From Effrenium voratum (Eukaryota; Sar; Dinophyceae; Suessiales; Symbiodiniaceae): DNA of 64,000 nucleotides. The notes beneath the pieces are model-generated. The model saw only the letters and a list, made by a program, of their open reading frames with translations, made no database searches and was not told the DNA's origin. Location: the NCBI GenBank assembly GCA_963377175.1, contig CAUJNA010002112.1:2124249-2188248 (forward strand), written 5' to 3'. Positions 44,801-54,892 of the stretch are shown piece by piece (position 1 is the first letter of the stretch; each line of letters opens with the position of its first letter). The translations under genes and the position numbers were made by a program.

Positions 44801-47587
44801 TGAATTCACCACACGTCCCTTGAAGGGCCAAAAAACATACCTCCGGAAAAGTACAATGAATTCGCCACACGTCCCTTGAAGGGCAAAAAACATTCCTCCG
44901 GAAAAGTAAAGTGAATTCGCAACACGTCCCTTGAAGGGCAAAAAAACATACCTCCGGAAAAGTAAAGTGAATTCATCACCTGTCCCTTAAAGGGCAAAAA
45001 ACATGCCTCTGGAAAAGTAAAGTGAATTCACAACACGTCCCTTGAAGGGCAAAAAACATACCTCCGGAAAAGTAAAGTGAATTCACCACACGTCCCTTGA
45101 AGGGCAAAAAGCATACCTCAGGAAAAGTACAGTGAATTCACCACACGTCCCTTGAAGGGCAAAAAAGCATACCTCGGGAAAAGTAAAGTGAATTCACCAC
45201 ACGTCCCTTGAAGGGCAAAAAACATACCTCGGGAAAAGTAAAGTGAATTCACAACACGTCCCTTGAAGGGCAAAAAAGCATACCTCCGGAAAAGTAGAGT
45301 AAATTCACCACACGTCCCTTGAAGGGCAAAAAAACATACCTCCGGAAAAGTAAAGTGAATTCACAACACGTCCCTTGAAGGGCAAAAAACATACCTCCGG
45401 AAAAGTAAAGTGAATTCACAACACGTCCCTTGAAGGGCAAAAAAACATACCTCCGCAAAAGTAAAGTGAATTCACAACACGTCCCTTGAAGGGCAAAAAA
45501 ACATACCTCCGGAAAAGTACAATGAATTCACCACACGTCTTTTGAAGGGCAAAAAATATCCCTCCGGAAAAGTAAAGTGAATTCACAACAGGTCCCTTGA
45601 AGGGCAAAAAAACATACCTCCGGAAAAGTAAAGTGAATTCACCACACGTCCCTTGAAGGGCAAAAAGCATACCTCGGGAAAAGTAAAGTGAATTCACCAC
45701 ACGTCCCTTGAAGGGCAAAAAAACATGCCTCGGGAAAAGTAAAGTGAATTCACCACACGTCCCTTGAAGGGCAAAAAAGCATACCTCGGGAAAAGTACAG
45801 TGAATTCACCACACGTCCCTTGAAGGGCAAAAAAACATACCTCGGGAAAAGTAAAGTGAATTCACCACACGTCCCTTGAAGGGCAAAAACACATACCTCG
45901 GGAAAAGTAAAGTGAATTCACCACACATCCCTTGAAGGGCAAAAAAGCATACCTCGGGAAAAGTACAATGAATTCACCACACGTCCCTTGAAGGGCAAAA
46001 AAACATACCTCCGGAAAAGTAAAGTGAATTCACCACACGTCCCTTGAAGGACAAAAAAGCATACCTCGGGAAAAGTAAAGTGAATTCACCACATGTCCCT
46101 TGAAGGGCACAAAACATACCTCGGGAAAAGTAAAGTGAATTCCCCACACGTCCCTTGAAGGGCTAAAAAGCATACCTCGGGAAAAGTAAAGTGAATTCAC
46201 CACACGTCCCCTGAAGGGCAAAAAAGCATACCTCGGGAAAAGTAATGTGAATTCACCACACGTCCCTTGAAGGGCAAAAAAACATACCTCCGGAAAAGTA
46301 AAGTGAAATCACCACACGTCCCTTGAAGGGCAAAAAGCATACCTCGGGAAAAGTACAGTGAATTCACCACACGTCCCTTGAAGGGCAAAAAAACATGCCT
46401 CCGGAAAAGTGAAGTGAAATCACCACACGTCCCTTGAAGGGCAAAAAAACACAACTCGGGAAAAGCGAAGGGCAAAAAAACATGCCTCCAGAAAAGTAAA
46501 GTGAATTCATCACACGTCCCTTAAAGTGCAAAAAACATGCCTCCGGAAAAGTAAAGTGAAATCACCACACGTCCCTTGAAGGTCAAAAAACACCTCGGGA
46601 AAAGTAAAATGAATTCACCACACGTCCGTTGAAGGGCAAAAAACATTCCCCCGGAAAAGTACAGTGAATTCACCACACGTTCCTTGAAGGGCAAAAAAAC
46701 ATGCCTCCGGAAAAGTAAAGTGAATTCACCACACGTCCCTTGAAGGGCAAAAAAGCATACCTCGGGAAAAGTACAGTGAATTCACCACACGTCCCTTGAA
46801 GGGCAAAAAACATACCTCCGGAAAAGTAAAGTGAAATCACCACACGTCCCTTGAAGGGCAAAAAAACACACCTCCGGAAAAGTACAGTGAATTCACAACA
46901 CGTCCCTTGAAGGGCAAAGAAACATACCTCCGGAAAAGTAAAATGAATTCACCACACGTCCCTTAAAGGGCAAAAAAGCATACCTCCGGAAAAGTAAAGT
47001 GAATTCACAACCTGTCCCTTGAAGGGCAAAAAAACACACCTCCGGAAAAGTAAAGTGAATTCACCACACGTCCCTTGAAGGGCAAAAAGCATGCCTCCGG
47101 AAAAGTAAAGTGAATTCACCACACGTCCCTTGAAGGGCAAAAAAAACACACCTCCGGAAAAGTAAAGTGAATTCACAACACGTCCCTTGAAGGGCAAAGA
47201 AACATACCTCCGGGGCAAAAGTAAAATGAATTCACACCACACGTCCCTTAAAGGGCAAAAAAACATACCTCCGGAAAAGTAAAGTGAATTCACAGTCCCT
47301 TGAAGGGCAAAAAAACACACCTCCGGAAAAGTAAAGTGAATTCACCACACGTCCCTTGAAGGGCAAAAAACATGCCTCCGGAAAAGTAAAGTGAATTCAC
47401 CACACGTCCCTTGAAGGGCAAAAAGCATGCCTCCGGAAAAGTAAAGTGAATTCACCACACGTCCCTTGAAGGGCAAAAAAACATGCCTCCGGAAAAGTAA
47501 AGTGAATTCACCACACGTCCCTTGAAGGGCAAAAAAATATATGCCTCCGGACAAGTAAAGTGAATTCACCACACGTCCCTTGAAGGG
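38852..47587. repeat. 56-bp satellite array, about 155 monomers
   Basis: The consensus monomer is about 56 bp and contains, in order, CATACCTCCGGAAAAG, TAAAGTGAATTCACAACACG and TCCCTTGAAGGGC plus an A-run of variable length. Three palindromes occur in each monomer: TCCGGA, GTGAATTCAC and CCCTTGAAGGG. Two variant positions divide the array: monomers before about 42.4 kb mostly read CTCCGG and CACAACACG, while later monomers mostly read CTCGGG and/or CACCACACG. Marked monomers are duplicated in blocks. Truncated units occur near 44636 and 46460. Spacers are not unique, so it is not a CRISPR array. Long minus-strand frames (MPFKGRVVNSLYFSGG...) arise only because the monomer lacks stops. Confidence 0.97.
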
Positions 47588-47935
47588 AAAACCGAAACCA
47601 TAGCGAGCGCAGAAGCTGGGGCCGCAGAGGCTGGGGCCGCCTCCGCTAGGTTAGGCTCAGCAGCTGTTCCGGCCACAGCGCTGAAGGCGCTGCAGTGCCC
47701 AGATGGCCACCCCATCACTCGGAGGGGGGAGCCGGCGAAATTCTTCCAGGAGCCGTGTAATTTTTGTTGGGGGGAGCTTCTGAGCGTTGAGGTTTGGATT
47801 TGTGTTTTTTGTGAAAGGGGGCTTCGGAGCATGGAGGCTTGGAGGTTTATGGAAAAACAACAATGGTTTGCGCCATTGGCTGAGGGTACCCTGGGAAAAG
47901 GGTGGAGAAGACATTGGTGGGACAACCGAACACAG
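47588..47935 (+). CDS. Cysteine-rich exon directly after the satellite (partial gene)
   Basis: The plus-strand frame reads ETIASAEAGAAEAGAASA, LKALQCPDGHPITRRGEPA, EPCNFCWGELLSVEVWICVF and CERGLRSMEAW. The arrangement C-P-x-G-H...C-x2-C...W-x-C-x2-C resembles small ZZ- or RING-like zinc-binding domains. The exon has no start codon and opens within a few bases of the last satellite monomer, so the array probably sits in an intron of this gene or has truncated it. An intron is likely from about 47935. Confidence 0.45.
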
Positions 47936-48646
47936 TAGACCTTGCAGCTATATATCGTAGGTAATTCTTCGCGATGTTGCAAGGATGATTTCGAGGATCT
48001 TTTGAGGTTCAGTCGAAAGATATCCAGGTTCCCGGCTTGGCAACTCTGGTTCTCAACCCCAGGGTTGCTCCTTGACCAGATCGGAGAGAAATCTGGGCGG
48101 AGGGAAAGCCAATGGCAAGTCTTTCAGGACGGTTTTGGGGCCTTACTAACTCTGGTTATAGTCACTTTCTGGGTTCCACGTGAATTTGCAGGGCAGAGGG
48201 GACAGGCTATTCAATGGGTAGTATCTGACCTACTTAGGGGACTTTCCAACAGGCGTAAGTGGGTTATTTGCACAGGGTTGAACCGACCGAAAGCTCACTC
48301 CCCCAGTTCTTGAAATATTAGATGCCTGAGTTGTTGGGAAGACCACGTCTCCGGGTTATTTCTCTGTTTTTCCGTTCTCCGGGATATTTCCAGGAGACCC
48401 TCTCAAAACTAGGAGTTTCAGGTGTTTCAAATGCAGGAATCAAAAAGCAGGAGTGGCTTGCAAAAGGCAGGAGTGAACATCAAAAACTAGGAGTGGCTCT
48501 TGGGGGAACAATTGGATTCAAGTCTTGTTGTCTTTTTTCGTTGTTTGGGCGCGCAATTGTGCAACTCTTTACACTATCCCAGCAATTATGCAACTCTGCA
48601 CTGGAGTGGGTATTCCACTAATTTTACTACGCACACTCCGGAAACT

Positions 48647-48720
48647 CTGTCTTTTTTTGATTTGCGGGAGTTTGCGGGTTTTTGCGGGAGTTTGCGGGCT
48701 TTTTGCGGGTGTTTTGCGCT
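48647..48720. repeat. Dispersed gcgggagtttgcggg repeat, copy 2
   Basis: It matches 10740-10835: tctttttttgatttgcggg, then repeated gtttgcggg and ttttgcggg. Both copies have the same orientation. Confidence 0.6.
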
Positions 48721-48777
48721 GAGTTTCAGGTGTGGTGCTTTCCGGTTTTGCCAATTTGTCGCCCAAAGGCAATAATT

Positions 48778-48872
48778 CCGAATTCAGAATAATTCTGAAT
48801 TCTGAATAAATAATTCTGATTCAGGTGAACGATTCTGATTCAGGTGAATGATTCTGATTCAGAATATGTCTG
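48778..48872. repeat. AATTCTGA / 20-bp tandem repeat
   Basis: Overlapping gaattc and attctgaattc words are followed by two and a half copies of gattctgattcaggtgaa. It is non-coding. Confidence 0.75.
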
Positions 48873-49531
48873 AATTGGAGAGTTCCTTCCGTCAAGTACC
48901 GAATAATTGCGATTTCTAGGGGTTTCAGGTGTGCAAACAATTTCCAGAATCGACAATCAATGTCTAGGAGTTTTACCCCAAAAACCAGGAGTTTGAAAAC
49001 TCTGTGTTTTTTCACTGAGACCCTCAAAAAACTGGTAGTCTCCGGATTTTACGTGAAATTTCCATGATTTGGAAGATCCAGGTTGGACATTTTTGGTGCA
49101 AGTCCGGTCAGAAAGCAAGACGGTTTTGGAATACCCCGTTTGTTCAGAGAGCGAGAGAGAGCGCTCGCGGACCCAAGGAGCCAGGACACCCTCGGTCCAT
49201 TCACACATGGCAAAGAGTTGCCTTCGAGGAATCCGGCGATCGAAGTTCTTTGGGCAGCTCTTTGTTTCAAGGCGGTCAACGCAGAGGCGCTTAAAGGAAG
49301 ACAAAGCTGAAGAGCCACGGCCAGTGAGCTTTTCTACCGTTAGGCGGTTTGAGCAGCGTTCAACAGCAGAATTGAATGTAGTACTGGACGGTCAAATTCC
49401 TTCACCAGTTGGTAGGTGGTTTACCCCAGCTTGCTTTTTTTGGTTTTATAGGGGTTCATCCATCCCAAATTGAAATTATCCATCCACAATAAAATAGCTA
49501 AGATGCATCCGATGCACAGCTTTGCTGTGAG

Positions 49532-49705
49532 AGGACAAGAGGACCTGCCACGTGTGCGGCACCGGCATCGGTTCCGTGTCCACGTTCTGGCGATGCACCA
49601 AGAACTGCAAGTACAACGTGTGTCACCAATGCAGCTCTGCGGCAGGATGTGGCATTCCTCCCAAACACAACAAGGGCAGAGCTACAGCTTGTTGGTGTTC
49701 TTTTA
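49532..49705 (+). CDS. Zinc-finger-like exon (partial gene)
   Basis: The frame that starts at the TGC codon at 49546 reads CHVCGTGIGSVSTFWRC, TKNCKYNVCHQCSSAAGC and GIPPKHNKGRATACWCSF. The spacing C-x2-C...C-x3-C-x4-C-x2-C matches ZZ/C1-like small zinc domains. It may belong to the same multi-exon gene as the Cys-rich exon at 47588. Borders are uncertain; an AG precedes at about 49531. The alternative frame with an ATG at 49470 is rejected because it ignores the Cys pattern. Confidence 0.45.
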
Positions 49706-51301
49706 AGGTGACAAGTCACATCGTCTCTTGAAGGGGGCTCTTTCGGACAATTATTCAGGTGAACGCTCGACAAGGTTAAGAGTTAAGACAAAACTAATGG
49801 AAGGACTGACTATTCCGAAATCCGATATCCCTCAATCAGCCAAACAGAAAATTTGGGGACGCCCATAGAGTAACATGCTGGTCATCTTGTCCATGGCCTA
49901 TGTCAAGCATTTTATCCACACACACAAGGTGTCCGAACACCCGTAGCTTTCTCATTGTCTGATATTGTTTGTTTTCGATCGACTCGAACCTTGCTCTTTG
50001 TGGGTTAGTTGCTTCTGGGAATGCAGCTTTTGATTTTGGGTCTGGTTTTGAAGGACGAGAAGCACTTTCGGGGCCCAGCCACCGGAGAGGTTGAATTTGA
50101 TGTTGAGACCAGCAGCCCTTTTGGGGGAGATGCCCCGAAGGAGCCTCCGTCTCCTCTGGCAATGGCGGCCTTTTTGGGTTCCAGGTGAGTTAGAGGGCTT
50201 TCTCACGTCGCAAGCTGGGCGCAATATGCTTCTGTGCTTTGCTTCCTTTTGCAGCACAAAATGTGGCTTCCACTTTCGGATGTGAACCTCCAAAAGGGTT
50301 CCCATTTTGGATCAAGTTGTTCACCTCCATTTAGTCTCCTTTTGTGAACCTCTTTTTGCAACAACGTGTTTTCCCCTTTTGGGTCCATTTATACGAACCA
50401 AACATCTTAAGAAGAAGCAAGTTTCGAGAACCCCGTGTGGTTGGGAAACCCACCGGGAATCCAGGCCTTTCCAAACAACAAGACACGTCTTTTTCCCCGT
50501 CGTTGATGCGCCACAGGCTTGCAGAGTGCCGCCCAAGACGCCGGCCAAGCCCAGCTCGAAGTCCCCCGAAGCGAGGCGCAACGAGTCGTGGTCGGAGTTG
50601 GGTGCCACTTGACTTGGCGGTTCGGGCTCCCCGCCACGTCCCGTTCCTTAAGATTTAGGTTTTTAGGTTTTTGGGTGTTTTTAGTTGGTTTAGTGGTTGG
50701 GATCCATTTAACCCTCCAAAAGTCATGCCATGAATTTTAGGAGGAACCACCAACCACATTTGCCTGTCGAAGTGCCAACGGTGGTCCCATTCAAATTCAC
50801 ACCCGTGAAGCGAGTCCTGAAAAGCGCCAGCGATAGACCCGATTGTGTGTCCGTTTTCAGGTTCCAGTGGTCTCGCGGACTGGGCGAGTGAAACTCCAAC
50901 ACAAGAGGTGCTGGCGTGAAAATACTTTTCGGGAAGATCATTTTAAGTGGCAACTAATCAGTTTCGACTTTTGGCCGTCCAAGCGTAAAAATGTGAGTAC
51001 CCGGGTGAGACCAAATAGCCTTCAATTCTGCCTGAAGGAAACCAAGAAAGAGAATGCGTGATCGTTGTATTGTTTTCAGGCCCATTATACAGCACAAGTT
51101 GTGCCCACAACCCACGTGCTCATCTGCGTTCACACCGAGAACTGCCAGTATCCACTTTGACATTGTCTCCAGGTGCCCTATTTTATTCGGCTCCATGTCT
51201 GTGTCAACCCCTGGTTTTGCTCTAACCCTTTTGTTCTAACCCGCTCCATCCCTACGTATGTTTTCAATGCACACCCAGTCCATTCAGTATGTCCTTTTAG
51301 G
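49706..51301. other. Stretch with several possible short exons
   Basis: Exon-like frames with AG in front include about 50520-50612 (RVPPKTPAKPSSKSPEARRN, ending at a stop), about 50755-50840 (LPVEVPTVVPFKFTPVKRVL) and 51081-51172 (PIIQHKLCPQPTCSSAFTPR). None is recognised. The rest looks intronic. Confidence 0.35.
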
Positions 51302-51382
51302 CGCCCAGCGAGAGCATCGAGAGCGACGTCTTTGCGCTGGAGCACACGGAGCCTCGGACCGCGATAGCCTTGAGCACAGGTG
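51302..51382 (+). CDS. Short acidic exon (probable)
   Basis: Between an AG|G at 51301 and an AG|GT near 51381 the frame reads APSESIESDVFALEHTEPRT then AIALST. It has good coding character and two consistent splice sites. The gene is unknown. Confidence 0.4.
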
Positions 51383-52650
51383 TAACTCCCAAGTTGCTGG
51401 CCTAGGGCTCCTTCCCAAGTTAGACGATGAAACTCCTTAGGCAAAAATTGATGGGTGATATGAACCCCCCATTGCTCTCTGGGAGGTTTGAACCTCGGGA
51501 CATGGTGAGACATGGGCCGATGGGTTTGGACGAAAGAGGGCCATTTCTACTTGAGTGGGCCGCCTTGTTTACAAATCCTCCACGAAAAGGAGTAAACCAC
51601 AATCGCAATTGGTAAGACACGAGTTGATGGCTCAGTTCGGGCTTCAGGCATTGGGCCCAAGCGCCATGCGGGCCTGTGGGGCCATGAGATGGGGCCCCAG
51701 TTTTGCCAGAAGGATGTTGTGTATGTCCGCCAGCGCCTGGACACAAGCAGTTTGATGCTCGTGAGGACCCGTCTTCCTTCAGTTCTGGAAGCAGTTCAAC
51801 GGATTGAGACAGCGTAGCCGATTTGGAGTGAACAGGTTGCTGCCGCTTTTCGCTCCTCACTTTACTTGCGTTGGCTTGGGGCCTGAATCTAGCAGAGTCG
51901 GACTGGGTTATATAGCTGAAAGCCAAAACACTGCAAAACGATAAGGAGTACAAAAGCGCTGACCTCATTACCTCTTTTTTATACAATCTGGTTTTGAGGA
52001 ATGGCGCTTTCTGTTATATCAAGCCCCTTGAAAGTGTCAAAGTCATAAGGATGGTCCACTTTGGTATTGCAATGGCAGTTAATTCCCCATAACCATGTCG
52101 CGAGTTCTCAGTGAATGAGGGCGTGCTTGCTTTTAAGACGGATGCCAAGGTTCCTTCCGAAAGCCTTCCCCAGCAATACTTCCCTTTGCAAAATTCGGCA
52201 TCCCTGTCTTGTGGTTCTCGAGTCGTTCTAAGCCATAGCTCGAAGGTTTGATTCCTTTTCCATTCTGTTCACCCCTTCTCGTTAGCAATCGCCTATTTTT
52301 CAGGGTATGGCCCATTCTTTGAAGAGAATGGGGAGGATACAGCTAGAATAGCAAGGGCCGTGACCCACTCGAGCTGGCTGGTTTAGAAAGGAACAGGAGA
52401 AAATCAAAGGGGGTCTTGTTCAAACAAAGGCACTAAGAGCTCTTTGAGTGTGTGCGTGACGTTTAATAAAAGGAAGCCTGTCTTGTGGTTTCTGTTAATC
52501 AACTGTACTCCACCAAGATGACATCAATACTGACAATAAGAAGGATACATAAAGTTTCAACGATGATGCTGGTACTAGTTGTTTTGCAAGAAGCATCCAC
52601 AAACATAAATCCACCCCTTCTGCGTCCGCGTGGCTTTGTTGTTGTGCACG
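51383..52650. other. Stretch without a supported gene
   Basis: Short frames only, none recognisable. The stretch is probably intronic or intergenic. Confidence 0.4.
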
Positions 52651-52652
52651 CG

Positions 52653-52797
52653 AGGTGTATTTCGAGGGCCGGGGCCGGCTCTGGGCCTTCAGCTTGCAGC
52701 TGGACTTTGGGCCGCAGCTGGCGGAGCTGCGGAGCTGCTTCCAGGCGATCGCTTTGCGCAGCGCTGGGCGTCGCGTTTCGAGCGGAGAGACGTGAGT
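52653..52797 (+). CDS. Exon of an unknown protein (probable)
   Basis: The frame reads VYFEGRGRLWAFSLQLDFGP, then QLAELRSCFQAIALRSAGRR and VSSGET, followed by gtgag, a good 5' splice site. GC content is clearly higher than in the flanks, as in other exons here. No family was recognised. Confidence 0.45.
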
Positions 52798-53907
52798 TTT
52801 TTTCTCGGAAAACCTACGGGGGGGGGGCTACCTCTTCCGTCATTTTTGTTCTTTTCAGAAAACCTACGGGGGGGTACCTCTTCCGTCAACCTGAGCGGGG
52901 GGGGGGGGGTTCCTCTTACGTTTTCCTGAGCGGGGGGGTCCTGGTTTTGACAATTGTGAAATGGGAGAACCTACTGGAACCTGAGTGGAGGGGTCCTGGT
53001 GTTGTGTTATTTTGCTGGTGAAATGGGCCAAGTTTTCAAATCGAAGCCTATCCCAGGCTCGATCCCAGTCGTGCCAGAAGGGTGACCAAGGGGAGTGAGT
53101 GAGCGAAGGCTGGGAGGAAACCAAGGGAACCACCCTTTAAACAACAAGACAAGAATGCCTATAGTGTTAACTGGGATCCACAGGGTATGTTTTCTATGGC
53201 TCCTCACATGGTTTCAAAGCTAGTTCAACTTGATGAATGCTGTCCGGGCTGGCTTGACTGGACTTCATACGATAGATGGCTCCAAAGACCTCGGCAGGGA
53301 ACCAAATTCCACCCTTGGGGTTTGATCATTCTGCGCGGAGCAACCCTGGAAGTGGTCGTTCCTCGTGTTCAACTCGTGCTTACCTGGAGGGTTTCCGGGT
53401 TCCCTCTTAAATCACGTGTTTCCTTCTTTTCAAGTTGTTGTTTGGGTTTGGGGGGTGGTTTCTCTTCAACGGGTACCAACAACAAACCGCCTTTGTTTGC
53501 CACTGTTTTGTTTTGTCCGGGAGCGCAATTCGGGCAGGTAATACCTGGGGCATGAGGTGGCATGTAGGCCACACCTCCAGCCTTAAACAGCCCGAGCAGA
53601 TATGCCATCTACAGGTTGGCTTTGCCAATTTTGGAGGGCATGCCCTGTGGACAAGATTGGATTAGTCACTTTAGTGTCCCTGGCGCCAGTTGCTGTTCGG
53701 CAACTTACTTGTCCAGTCTCCAAACTGTCAATTGTGGAAAACAAATGTGGAAAACAAATGGTTTCAAGCTCATTTCTGTGACAAAGGAAACAACTGGTTC
53801 CAGGCTCAAATTCTGCTAATATATATATATATATATATGTGGCTAGCCACATATTAAGGGGAACCCTTGTCAAGTGCTGAAGCTACCAAATTTCACCGCA
53901 GAAACCC
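52798..53907. other. Intron-like stretch with G-rich repeats and a TA microsatellite
   Basis: At 52810-53000 a unit containing 'cctacggggggg...tacctcttccgt' and 'cctgagcggggggg' recurs three or four times. A (TA) run lies at 53818-53838. No gene is supported. Confidence 0.55.
53818..53838. repeat. (TA)n microsatellite
   Basis: About 10 TA units. Confidence 0.9.
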
Positions 53908-54074
53908 ATGATTTCTCCGCCGCGTGGCGTGGGCCCCGGGTCGCTCCCAGAGGCGCCCGACGCAGTGCTCTTGCGCTGCGACGGGGAGGTGGAGGTAATC
54001 AGCTCCCTGCAGCAGCTGCAGGCGATGCCAGCAGCCAGCGAGCACCACCTCGGGCGATGTCTCGTGGTTTCGGG
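53908..54074 (+). CDS. Possible first exon, unknown protein
   Basis: After an AG at 53899 there is an ATG at 53908 and the frame reads MISPPRGVGPGSLPEAPDAV, LLRCDGEVEVISSLQQLQAM, then HHLGRCLVVSG. A GT follows at about 54075, just before a small TIR element. The sequence looks coding but is not recognised. Confidence 0.4.
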
Positions 54075-54077
54075 GTC

Positions 54078-54216
54078 CTACTGTGGATGGTTGCGAAATC
54101 CAGAAATCGCACCAACTTGAAACCATGGTTGAAACCATTGTTTGTGAGTATTTACAGGGGAAAGGAATCATTCCAGGCTTTGTTGGGTGGTGCAGGATTT
54201 CGACCATCCACAGTAG
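54078..54216. mobile_element. Stowaway-like MITE, copy 1
   Basis: The ends CTGTGGATGG(TTG)CGAAATCC are inverted at the other side as GGATTTCGACCATCCACAG, a TIR of about 20 bp with a 2-nt indel. TA flanks both ends (54079-54080 and 54214-54215), the target of mariner-type elements. The internal 95 bp have no coding capacity. It follows an exon directly and may be part of an intron. A relative in opposite orientation lies at 55817-55951. Confidence 0.65.
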
Positions 54217-54750
54217 CTGCTTGGTAGAATTGGCAGAAAACGAGTCCTGCAAGGGCGATTTTAGTGGGTGTTTCGGGTCTTGCCTGATTTATGGCCTGTA
54301 TCTGATTGCAATCTGACCATCTTAGTATCCCCAATCAAAAGTCAATGGGTTTTGGTCTCCGCTCAGGTTGCTTTGTTCCTTAGAGGGGGAGGCGGGCGCA
54401 TGGAAAGCCCGGATTTCTGGTTTAGTGACTCCCCTAGCACAAGAGGATCATAGAGATCATGTTGACTGCAGAGGCTTCTGCTTTTGTGAGGGGCTGCATT
54501 GAAAGCCTCTCGGTCCGCACTCAGCCAATTCTTAGACTTCACCCTACCACGCTGGCGGATCCCCTCTAATGTCGTGTTCTTGGGCACAGGATTGGCCCGG
54601 AAGGTGAAAAGTTTGCTTGGCTTCCAAACCCTTGCGGCACGTGTGTGCTCCACATTCGATCCATCTTTTAAACACCTATGGGAGGTCGGTCAAAGACCCC
54701 AAAAAGTGTCAGGTCTTGGGATATTGTTTCATGCCATTGGCTCAACCCTC
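54217..54750. other. Stretch without a supported gene
   Basis: No domain or convincing coding frame was found. It may be intronic. Confidence 0.4.
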
Positions 54751-54892
54751 AGGTACACTGAATCCCGCGCCCCCGCGGGTGCCGCCAGGCGCCGGATTTG
54801 AGCGCGCTGCATCTGGAGGAGCCACAGCCACTGCTGGCGAGGGTGCTGGCGGAGCCGAATCTCAGGCGAGCGGAAGAGAGGCACAAGGCAGT
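54751..54892 (+). CDS. Leucine/arginine-rich exon (probable)
   Basis: After cctcag at about 54750, one frame reads PDLSALHLEEPQPLLARVLA then EPNLRRAEERHKA. It is flanked by lower-GC sequence and followed directly by a GT microsatellite that could hold the 5' splice site. Other frames are also open, so the frame choice rests on leucine-rich composition only. Confidence 0.35.

Larger units (their letters stand above)
47940..49290. other. Mostly non-coding; repeats
   Basis: It holds the second gtttgcggg repeat (48647-48720) and a 20-bp tandem unit, gattctgattcaggtgaa, at about 48818-48872. A frame at 49083-49310 (GPFTHGKELPSRNPAIEVLW, CFKAVNAEALKG) may be an exon. Confidence 0.4.

Noticed and set aside
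39408..47572. Dozens of minus-strand ORFs of 60-140 codons (MPFKGRVVNSLYFSGG type)
   Set aside because: They arise because the 56-bp monomer lacks stops in three minus-strand frames. Frames change with every indel and no conserved start or end exists.
38852..47587. CRISPR-like array
   Set aside because: The spacers are not unique: the whole 56-bp monomer repeats. No cas genes are near, and the context is eukaryotic.
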